Shown here: positions 1-8,090 of the stretch, piece by piece | Position numbering within the stretch: position 1 is the stretch's first letter | How the letters are laid out: each line of letters starts with the position of its first letter | NCBI RefSeq assembly: GCF_000003195.3 | Contig: NC_012877.2 | Coordinates: 9,340,855 to 9,404,854, forward strand | DNA from: Sorghum bicolor | Taxonomy: Eukaryota; Streptophyta; Magnoliopsida; Poales; Poaceae | Direction of reading: 5' to 3' | Length of the DNA stretch: 64,000 nt | Position numbers and translations under genes: made by a program | Notes under the pieces: generated by a model | The model's database searches: none | What the model was told of the DNA's origin: nothing | The model's input: only the letters and a program-made list of their open reading frames with translations

Positions 1-81
1 GTTTGGGAGAAAGATTTTCTCAAAGTTGCCGATTATGAGATTCCACCGATCCAAGCAGTCGGTTCTGACGACGGTTTTTAA
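1..81 (+). CDS. end of upstream retrotransposon ORF (probably gag-pro), partial
   Basis: Frame 1 is open from the window edge to a TAA at 79-81. The position just before pol suggests the end of the gag-protease ORF, but the 26 visible codons carry no diagnostic motif. The stop overlaps the pol ATG by one base (TAATG at 79-83), so the two frames are distinct and pol would need reinitiation, a frameshift or a separate message. Confidence 0.4.
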   Translation, partial: VWEKDFLKVADYEIPPIQAVGSDDGF

Positions 82-3000
82 TGGATAGATTCGCCGATGA
101 TGGAAAATTAGGCCAGGGATTCACATCGGTCGATGATTTGGTAGAAGTAGATATAGGTAGTGGTGATAAGCCTAGGCCTACTTTTATTAGTGCTAAATTA
201 GATCCTGAGAGTAAGCAACAATTGACTAGTTTGTTAAAGGAATATAAAGATTGCTTTGCTTGGGATTATACCGAGATGCCTGGTTTAGACCGATCAATTG
301 TTGAACATCGGTTACCCATCAAGTCTGGATTTCGGCCACATCAGCAACCAGCCCGCCGATGTAATCCTAACATTCTACCTGATATTAAGGCCGAAATCAC
401 CAAACTTATTGAAGCTAAGTTTATTCGGCAGTGTCGGTATGCCGAGTGGATTTCCAATGTTGTTCCGGTTTACAAGAAGAACGGGAAGCTTCGGGTGTGC
501 ATTGATTTCAGGAATCTCAATAAAGCTACGCCGATGGATGGATACCCAATGCCTGTCGCCGATCTACTGGTTGATGCTGCGGCTGGTCATCAGGTCATCA
601 GCTTCATGGATGGTAATGCAGGTTACAATCAAATATTCATGGCGGAGGAGGATATTCCAAAAACCGCATTCAGGTGTCCTGGTCATGTTGGGCTATTTGA
701 ATGGATAGTCATGACTTTTGGGTTGAAGAATGCTGGTGCTACTTATCAAAGGGCTATGAATTTTATATTTCATGAGTTCATCGGCAAGCTCGTGGAGATT
801 TATATTGATGATGTGGTGGTTAAGTCTGGAGATTTCTCAAAGCATCTTGCCGATTTACAAAAAGTGTTAGAGTGCACAAGGAAGCATGGATTGAAGATGA
901 ATCCCAACAAGTGTGCATTTGGTGTATCGGCAGGGCAGTTTCTTGGTTTCATGGTACATCAGAGGGGTATTGAAATTAGTCGAAGATCTATTGATGCCAT
1001 CAATAAAATAGTGGCCCCTACCAACAAAACCGAGCTCCAATCCTTGATCGGCAAGGTAAATTTTATCAGGAGATTTATATCGAATTTGTCTGGTAGGATT
1101 CGTGCTTTCAGTCCTCTTCTTAAATTGAAAGCCGATCAAGAGTTTATTTGGGGAGAAGAACAGCAGTTGGCTCTGGATGAAATCAAGAAGTATCTAGTAA
1201 ATCCTCCAGTTCTAGTTCCACCTCAACAAGGGAAGCCCTTCAGATTGTATTTATCTACCGATGGATCGGTTATCGGTTCAGCTTTAGTTCAAGAATTTGA
1301 AGGGAAAGAAAGGGTAATTTATTATTTGAGTAGGAGGTTGATTGATGCTGAAACCAGGTATTCGGCCATTGAGAAACTATGCTTATGCTTATATTTTTCA
1401 TGTATCAAGCTGAGACATTACCTGTTATCGGCCGAATGCACTGTTGTTTGCAAAGATGACGTGGTCCGATACATGCTATCTATGCCGATTATGAGTGGTA
1501 GGATCAGTAAATGGATTTTAGCGCTGTCGGAGTTCGATTTGCGTTACGAATCGGCTAAGGCAGTCAAAGGGCAGATTATGGCCGATTTTGTGACTCAGCA
1601 TTGCGGTCTAGTGGAAACCTTGGAAATTGTACCCTGGACGCTCTTCTTTGATGGATCTACCTGTGACCAGGGGGCAGGAATCGGCATTGTATTAGTTTCC
1701 CCTAAGGGGAGGAAGTATGAGTTTTCCTTGCCGATTGTTGCCACATCAACAAATAATCAGGCTGAGTATCAGGCTCTGATCAAGGGATTGGAGTTGTTAA
1801 GAGAAGTTCGTGTTGATGCTGTTGAAATATTCGGGGATTCTATGTTGGTTATAAATCAATTGGCCGGAAGCTATGAATGCCGAAGTGAAGTTCTCATAAC
1901 TTATTTCGAGAGAAGTATGCAACTGTTAAAGGAATTCAAGGATTTCCGATTGGAGCATGTTCCCCGATTGCATAATGAAGACGCTAATCGGTTAGCTCAG
2001 CATGCCTCGGGATATCAGCCAATGATTAATGCGACATCGGCAGTCGGTGCCGGTGATTGGAGGAAAGAAATTATTGATTATCTAAAAGATCCATCCAAAA
2101 AAGTTGAAAGACGGGTTCGATTTCAAGCAACCAAGTATGTGCTCCTTGAAAATGAATTGTATTATCGAACTATCGACGGAATTCTTCTCCGATGCTTGGG
2201 TGATGATGAAGCTAGAAGTTTGATGGGGGAAATCCATGAAGGAGTGTGTGGAGCGCATCAGTCAGCTTTTAAGATGAAGTGGATGATTCGAAGGAATGGA
2301 TATTTTTGGCCAACCATACTTGAAGATTGTTTTAAATATTTCAAGGGATGTCAAGGTTGTCAAAAGTTTGGTAATATCCAGAGAGCACCCGCATCGGCTA
2401 TGAATCCTATAATAAAGCCTTGGCCGTTCCGGGGATGGGCCATCGATCTGATCGGCCAGATTTATCCACCATCTAGCAAAGGGCATAAGTTCATTCTAGT
2501 TGCCACTGACTATTTCACTAAGTGGGTTGAAGCTATTCCTTTGAAGAAAGTCACATCGGCCAATATGATTGATTTTGTGAAGGAGCATATTATTTACCGA
2601 TTTGGGATTCCCCAAACGATTACTACCGATCAGGGCACCATGTTCACATCGGGGGAGTTCGATGAATTCGCAATCGGTATGGGAATTAAAGTGTTGAATT
2701 CTTCTCCTTATTATGCTCAAGCCAATGGGCAGGCCGAAGCGTCTAACAAAGGAATTATCAAGCTTATTAAACGAAAGATTGAAGAAAATCCTAAGCGGTG
2801 GCATACATTATTAAATGAAGCATTGTGGTCTTATCGGATGGCTTGTCATGGATCGACCAAAGTATCACCCTATCAATTGGTGTATGGACATGATGCAGTG
2901 TTGCCTTGGGAAATTAAGGCTAGATCTATGCGATTATCTTTTCAAGATCAATTAACTTCCGATGGTTATGCCACTTTGATGACCGATGAATTGGACGATC

Positions 3001-3314
3001 TAGCAGGGCATCGGTTAAAAGCTTTAATGAGTATAGAAGAAAATAAGAAGAGAGTTGCTAGATGGTATGATAAGAAAGTGAAGGCTAAAGAGTTTGCCGA
3101 TGGGGATTTGGTATGGAAATTAATTTTACCAATTGGGACCAAAAGTTCGAAGTTTGGAAAGTGGTCTCCTAATTGGGAGGGTTCTTATCGGATAAGTCGA
3201 TCGGCTCCTGGTAATGCCTACATTCTAGAAACCCTCGAAGGAATTGAATTTCCCAGAGCATTAAACGGCAAATATTTAAAGAAGTACTACCCCAGTATAT
3301 GGGTCGATGCATAG
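81..3314 (+). CDS. gypsy pol polyprotein: reverse transcriptase, two RNase H domains, integrase (1077 aa)
   Basis: This is an uninterrupted pol frame. Reverse transcriptase occupies roughly residues 90-270, with the catalytic box YIDD at about 241-244. A degenerate gypsy RNase H follows (about 330-510; STDGS and the YSAIEKL region). A second, cellular-type RNase H follows at about 530-650 (FFDGST, an NQAEY glutamate, GDSMLVINQL, and a final D in NEDANRLAQ). Integrase has a zinc finger (H..H..CQGC near 725-765), core aspartates in AIDLIG and TTDQGTMF, and the glutamate in QANGQAEASNK. It copies element RNA and inserts the DNA copy. The start is the first ATG and overlaps the preceding stop. 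An open 1077-codon frame with all catalytic residues suggests a fairly recent insertion. Confidence 0.93.
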   Translation: MDRFADDGKLGQGFTSVDDLVEVDIGSGDKPRPTFISAKLDPESKQQLTSLLKEYKDCFAWDYTEMPGLDRSIVEHRLPIKSGFRPHQQPARRCNPNILPDIKAEITKLIEAKFIRQCRYAEWISNVVPVYKKNGKLRVCIDFRNLNKATPMDGYPMPVADLLVDAAAGHQVISFMDGNAGYNQIFMAEEDIPKTAFRCPGHVGLFEWIVMTFGLKNAGATYQRAMNFIFHEFIGKLVEIYIDDVVVKSGDFSKHLADLQKVLECTRKHGLKMNPNKCAFGVSAGQFLGFMVHQRGIEISRRSIDAINKIVAPTNKTELQSLIGKVNFIRRFISNLSGRIRAFSPLLKLKADQEFIWGEEQQLALDEIKKYLVNPPVLVPPQQGKPFRLYLSTDGSVIGSALVQEFEGKERVIYYLSRRLIDAETRYSAIEKLCLCLYFSCIKLRHYLLSAECTVVCKDDVVRYMLSMPIMSGRISKWILALSEFDLRYESAKAVKGQIMADFVTQHCGLVETLEIVPWTLFFDGSTCDQGAGIGIVLVSPKGRKYEFSLPIVATSTNNQAEYQALIKGLELLREVRVDAVEIFGDSMLVINQLAGSYECRSEVLITYFERSMQLLKEFKDFRLEHVPRLHNEDANRLAQHASGYQPMINATSAVGAGDWRKEIIDYLKDPSKKVERRVRFQATKYVLLENELYYRTIDGILLRCLGDDEARSLMGEIHEGVCGAHQSAFKMKWMIRRNGYFWPTILEDCFKYFKGCQGCQKFGNIQRAPASAMNPIIKPWPFRGWAIDLIGQIYPPSSKGHKFILVATDYFTKWVEAIPLKKVTSANMIDFVKEHIIYRFGIPQTITTDQGTMFTSGEFDEFAIGMGIKVLNSSPYYAQANGQAEASNKGIIKLIKRKIEENPKRWHTLLNEALWSYRMACHGSTKVSPYQLVYGHDAVLPWEIKARSMRLSFQDQLTSDGYATLMTDELDDLAGHRLKALMSIEENKKRVARWYDKKVKAKEFADGDLVWKLILPIGTKSSKFGKWSPNWEGSYRISRSAPGNAYILETLEGIEFPRALNGKYLKKYYPSIWVDA

Positions 3315-3315
3315 A

Positions 3316-3420
3316 AGTTTAGGTGCCGATAACACTCCTATCGGCTGGATCCAAATGCTTGGGGACAAGACTTGGTGTTTCAAAAGTTTAGGTGCCGATA
3401 ACAGTCCTATCGGCTAGACT
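3316..3420 (+). repeat. two tandem copies of a hairpin-forming unit between convergent genes
   Basis: A unit of about 33 nt (AAGTTTAGGTGCCGATAACA and onward) occurs twice, 69 nt apart. Each copy contains a perfect 7-bp inverted repeat, GCCGATA...TATCGGC, with a 7-nt loop: stems 3325-3331/3339-3345 and 3394-3400/3408-3414. The loops differ by one base (C/G). The unit sits between the pol stop (3314) and the stop of the antisense gene (3468), so it is in or near the 3' ends of both transcripts. Confidence 0.8.
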
Positions 3421-3467
3421 AAAAGCTGAGGAAGCAGGAAAGCGTAGATATAATGCCGATGGAAACT

Positions 3468-6400
3468 CTATGTGTTAAGCAGCGTCTGGATTGCCGATAT
3501 AGCGCGTAGCCGAATTTGGTTGGCTGCTTCTATCTCCTTGATGTCATCATCGGCAGAACCTTCTATCGGCTTCAGCTTCTTCTTCAGTTGAAGTGCCTTG
3601 AGACCATGAGCATTTCGCTCGTGCTCAAGAAGCCTGATGGTCTCTGGCAATTGGCTCTCTTCCTGTTGGGCTTGGGACAGAGCGTTCTCTACTTCCTTGA
3701 GCTCCGCCAACAGGGATTCTTTTCTTGCCGATAGATCGGATATCTTCTGCTTCAGCGCGTCTCCAGAAGATCTCAGGATACTGATGTTCTTGTGCTTCTC
3801 ATCGGTCAAAAGCTTCTCTTTCCTCATTTCATCGGAGAGTTGAGTCTGAGCGGCTCTATCAGCAAGACGCCGAGAAGCTCTCTGGTACTGCAGCTGGTGA
3901 CTCTCCAGATGAGCGGCTTGGAACAGGATTTCTTCAACATCGGCTGGGATTTGGCCTCTGAGAGTTCTGAACAGGGTCTTGGTAGGGTCGGAATCATCAA
4001 CCAATTGCGCTGTGTCCTGGTGAAGGAGAGCTGACAATTCTTCCAGCCTGACCCTGATCTCTGCCGATGTGATGCCGACCGTCTGAGAAGAGCTTGCTTC
4101 TTCACCTTCTTCTTCAGAGAGATCGATGGCGAAGGAGAACAGGCTATCGGGAGAATCTTGTTCCTGGGAGGGAAAGCAAAATTAGCTCATACTGAGAGAA
4201 TCGGCAAATAGTGCTAACGGTAAACGGTGACTTACTTGCTTCAAAGCGATCTCTTGTCTTTGACTGAGAAGTGCTGACGGAGCTGCAGGCTGATCGGCCG
4301 AAGATGCCGATGGAGCTACAGGTTGATCGGCTGAGATTGCCGATGGAACGATATCAACTGAAAGAAGACAAAAGGAGTTATGAGACTAAATAAGAATAAG
4401 TTCATCGGTAGCGATATTGTTAAAGTATGTTACCTGGAGGAGGGACAACGGTTGTCTGAACCGGGAGAACTGCCGATGGTATAACTGGACCCACCGGGCT
4501 AGTTGTTTGTTCACCCATGTCAGCTGATGTATCTTCTGTTTGAGATCCTTCCTGTTGGGGTTCTTCTATCTGTGGTGCTTCCTGCATAGGTGGGGGAGAT
4601 GGTGCTTGCTGTGGCTGGGCTTCTGGAGAAGAAGGAGAAGACTCCACCGGAACTGGAGATACCGGAGGAGGAGGGGGAGTTGCTACCTTCTGGCGCTTTG
4701 TTCCAGTCTTAGCACCCGTGGTGCCCTTTCTCTTGGGTTGGCTAGACTGGGGGGCATCGGTACTCTCACACCTGGCTTTCGCCGATGCGCCGGTTTGCTG
4801 CAATAATGAACAAGAGTTTATAAGCATAAATATAGCCGATATAAAGATAGTCAGCATAAAGGAAAAGATTTGACAAATTGCCTTGAAAGCCCGCGCAAGA
4901 GTGGGAGCAGCAACCGTTGGTGATGTCTGGGTTCTTCTGGTGGTGACTTTCCTGAGGCGTACACCCCGATGCACGATGGAAGCTAGAGTGGGAGCATTGT
5001 GGCCGATTGAGGAAATCGGGCCTGATGGAAACAAGTCGATCGGCTTGCCACTCCTGCTAACCAATGGAGGAATATTGTCAACCTGCAAAAGGAATACAAG
5101 GGTAAGCTGCCGATGGAGGTAATATTGAGAAAATGAAATGTTGGTTTGAGTTACTTACAGTGTCATCGGGAACTTCGTATTCGGAGTCAATCATGCCGCG
5201 GTATGAAAGTGCCGATCTGCAGAATAGATGCTCTTTCCATTCTGCCCACCATAACTTGTATGCCTGAGTGATAAAAGCAGCCGGAACCCATTCTGACAGA
5301 TCTACATCTATATCGGCGTTTGGTGGTAGTTGGGCTGCTCGAGTCCACTCAAGAAGGTTGTTGATAGTTTCTCTGGGTTTTATCACATCGGCATAAGGAA
5401 GTGCAATCGGCAACTGGCCGAAAGCTAACTGGCGAGCTAATGCCGATGGATTGTAAAATTCGTAAGTTTGAGGGGAGGTTTTTGTGCTACCAAAGAAATT
5501 CACTGGAATGATTCTGGGAGTCACAATTGCCATCATCGCCTCATTGTCCCTGTCGAGAGCTTCATCAAATGGATTGAAGGTCAGAGGGAGCATGCTATCT
5601 AGGTCATCATAAGCCAACCATGGTCGTTCGTCTCTGGTCAAACCCTCATACAGAGTCTGGAAGAATCGGTCGATCTGATCTGGATTACCCCCTGAACCAG
5701 GCAGAACTATGACAGCTTCGCCAAAGTTCAAGGGGGCGCGTGTTGCCGATTCCTCTTCACCCAATACATGGTTTTCGGCTATATCTCTTGGGAAACGCTG
5801 TGTGAACAGGTTGAAGTTGAGACGCTTGTGCAGGTGCTGATTGAGCCACATGTTGACAAACCACCAGGGGCCTCCCAAGTTGCCAGTGGATTGGCCGAGC
5901 AGAAGTTTCTGGGCTACTTGATGGAGAAGGTGGTAAGCAGCGCCAAGCAAGTATCGGCCGAGAGGGAATCGGGCACCATTAGTCAGTCTTTCTGCTGCCG
6001 ATAGGTAGACAGAAGTCGGTCCTGCCGATCGACCACAGAATACAAACTTGTCCAGCCACATGTTCAGAAAGGTGGTTTGTTCCTTTATGGTGACAGATCC
6101 TTTCCCACGGTACTTCTGAATGTACCCCGACCAACCGCCGATAGCGCGAGTCTCCACTTTGGCCCTAGGGGCAGTATCAAAAAAGTGGGTGCTATCGGTA
6201 GAAGATATATCTAGACCAGTAAGCATGGCTACATCGGCAAGAGTAGGAGAAGCGGGGCCGTGGCCAAAGGCAAAAGCATTGAGGGTGTCTGACCAAAAGT
6301 AGGATGCAGCTATCAGCAGTGACTCGTTCCTATGCATATCGGCAATGGACAATCTAATGCATTGGGCTAGATTCCTTTCACCCCACTGAACTTCATTAGA

Positions 6401-6764
6401 GTTGCTGACCCTCAAGAACCAGTCTTTCCACCCTACAGTTGGGCTGGGCCAAGAGCGGAAGGTGTCCTTCCACAGATCTAAGGAAAAATTTTCGGCTCTG
6501 AAGGGGATCCTGTTGGTTTCTGCGTTGATAAGGTCAGTTGGATCTGGGTCCCCTAGAGGGCCGAGGCATTGAAGGTGTGGTTGATCGGTGGGGATGACAA
6601 TTTTGTTGGACAATTCCTAGTGATTTTGGGCGTAAAAAGAAATACAAAGAGGAAAGAAAAGGAAGATGTTCAGTAAAATGAATTGCGAATGAACAGGGAT
6701 ATGAAGAAAAATACAGAAGACGGGGTGGAGATTTGACCTCAGGGACGACGAACCCGACGGCCAT
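3468..6764 (-). CDS. spliced gene antisense to E1: plant mobile domain (PMD) protein with helical C-terminus
   Basis: Six exons on the minus strand join in one open frame of 956 codons including the stop: 6764-6738, 6616-5159, 5082-4882, 4797-4434, 4357-4236, 4163-3468. Introns are 72-121 nt, with GT-AG ends except 4881-4798, which appears to be GC-AG. Exon 2 holds an aminotransferase-like plant mobile domain (SPTLADVAMLTGLDI near residues 133-147 is the typical core). The middle is Pro/Gln/Ser-rich with a basic patch (PKRKGTTGAKTGTKRQK). The last exon is long and charged, with coiled-coil character. The start was chosen as the first ATG downstream of a TATA box, in strong context (AAGATGGCC). 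PMD proteins are known both as host genes (MAIN/MAIL family) and inside transposons. Function here is unknown; no DNA-processing catalytic motif is visible. Intact splice sites and frame argue for recent constraint or youth. Confidence 0.75.
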
Positions 6765-6913
6765 CTTGCTGAGAAGGAAGCGTTTGAAGGCGCCGGAGTT
6801 GGTGAAGAGGGGTACTTGTCGGAGGCCTTGGGAGTTTTTGGTGGCGCCGCCGCTGGAAAAGTAAAGTTGGGTAGTAGAATGGTGTGATGGGGAAGGAGTA
6901 CCCAAGAAGGAAC

Positions 6914-6921
6914 TATTTATA
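6914..6921 (-). promoter_or_regulatory. TATA box of the E1 antisense gene
   Basis: TATAAATA on the minus strand. Transcription about 30 nt downstream (near 6885) would make the ATG at 6764 the first start codon in the message. A longer open frame reaching back to a TTG at 6905 would lie upstream of that start site, so it is probably 5' leader rather than coding. Confidence 0.55.
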
Positions 6922-7402
6922 TGACAAAATGGGCAAGGGCAAATCCGACTTATCTCTTTGCCGCATTCGAGAAATTCGAGGGTACTCAGGTGGATATGGT
7001 AACTGTTCGCACGGTAATCCAGGGATTGTGCAGGTGATTTGACGGGAAGCGGTCATTATCTGAAGATATTTTACTGTGCGAGATCTCCTGGTCGGTCCAT
7101 CGGCAATATTCTATAACGGTCATATTGCCGATGGGCGGATAGAGGGGAAGTAACCGTTTGTGCGAATATCCTGGTCAGAACATCGGCAGATCTTTGTAAC
7201 GGTATTGTTGCCGATGTACGGCTGAGAAAAATGCTCGTTTAGGAAGTTGGGGATTTCGAGAAATCTGCGGAGGAATAGGATCAGAGTTGTTCAGATTGAG
7301 GTTGTCGGTTACCAGATTAGGAGCATTAATTGCGGGAAAAGGCATCATTACTGCAGAGAATTTCGGAGCATTAATAGTTTTATACTCCGAAACTGGGGGG
7401 CA
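6922..7402. other. E1 non-coding segment between antisense-gene promoter and 3' LTR, ending in a polypurine tract
   Basis: No gene is seen. The stretch contains several GCCGAT/ATCGGC words, for example near 7098, 7124, 7182 and 7210. It ends in a G-rich tract (ACTGGGGGGCA, 7392-7402) directly before the LTR, the expected primer site for plus-strand DNA synthesis. Confidence 0.65.
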
Positions 7403-8090
7403 TGTGTTGACACCGTTTTTGGGCACGTGTCTAGGATGGCAGGATAAGGTGGCAGTACGATGTTTACAAAGTGGGTTGCCGATGAGGATGGTTGCCGATG
7501 AGGGAGAAGTTGAACGTGACTAAGTCCACAGGCAGTGATATGGTGCCGATGGCTAGATAAGAAAGTCTGCCGATGACTATGGCAAAGGGTATGCCGATGA
7601 TGCAAAGAGGGAGTCCGGAAGCTGCCGGTCGTTATGTGGAGGAGTTTCGGTTTGTCACGAGGGATAGTTTTGTTATTTCCTTAATTATTTGCATCGTTTT
7701 GTATACGGATTCCGTGTAATTTGGAATTCGAATTCTAATCGTGTCTGGTTGTAGCTCTTTGAGAAGGGTATAAATATAGACCCTAGAGCCTTGTAATAAA
7801 AAATCAATCAATGAATCAAACACACGTTTTTACTCATATTCCAGCATTTACTTTTCGACGACTTCGTCATACTTTTTCCTTTTGTTACGAGTTCTTAGGA
7901 ATTCGTCGACTTAAGCTCGGCGTGTTCTCAAGTTCCGCGTGAGTACCTCTTAGCCGTGACATCCGGGCGCATCGCTGTTGTCAGGACTAAAGTATTCAAG
8001 TTATCACCTTTGCCGATAGCAAGGTCAAATCGGCTGGCACGCCTTAACGTTTGAATCGGGTATTAGCCCTTTGTGTTTGCAGATCAGTTT
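7403..8090 (+). repeat. E1 3' LTR (about 0.69 kb)
   Basis: It begins TGTGTTGACACCG (or TGTTGACACCG at 7405) right after the polypurine tract. It carries a TATA box (TATAAATA, 7769-7776) and an AATAAA signal at 7795-7800, marking U3, R and U5 in order. At least seven GCCGAT/ATCGGC words lie inside it. The right end is uncertain to about 10 bp: the LTR probably ends near GATCA, because copia-type coding sequence is readable from about 8085 on. Confidence 0.75.
7769..7800 (+). promoter_or_regulatory. core promoter and polyadenylation signal of the E1 LTR
   Basis: TATAAATA at 7769-7776 is followed by AATAAA at 7795-7800. The order and the 26-nt spacing fit an LTR with a short R region. Confidence 0.55.

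Larger units (their letters stand above)
1..8090 (+). mobile_element. E1: Ty3/gypsy LTR retrotransposon (Tat-like), 3' portion
   Basis: This is the 3' part of a gypsy element. In order it holds the end of an upstream ORF, an intact pol, a convergent spliced gene on the other strand, a G-rich polypurine tract and a 3' LTR. The gag and 5' LTR lie left of the window. Tat-type placement is inferred from two successive RNase H domains in pol and the extra gene between pol and the 3' LTR; both are known traits of that plant lineage (maize Grande is a described example of an antisense extra ORF). The word GCCGAT/ATCGGC is strongly over-represented throughout. The right boundary is approximate: the LTR end is judged from where copia coding sequence resumes. 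Confidence 0.85.

Noticed and set aside
6738..6905. Start of the E1 antisense protein at position 6905
   Set aside because: The codon there is TTG, and it lies only about 10 bases after the TATA box, upstream of the expected transcription start; the in-frame ATG at 6764 has better context.
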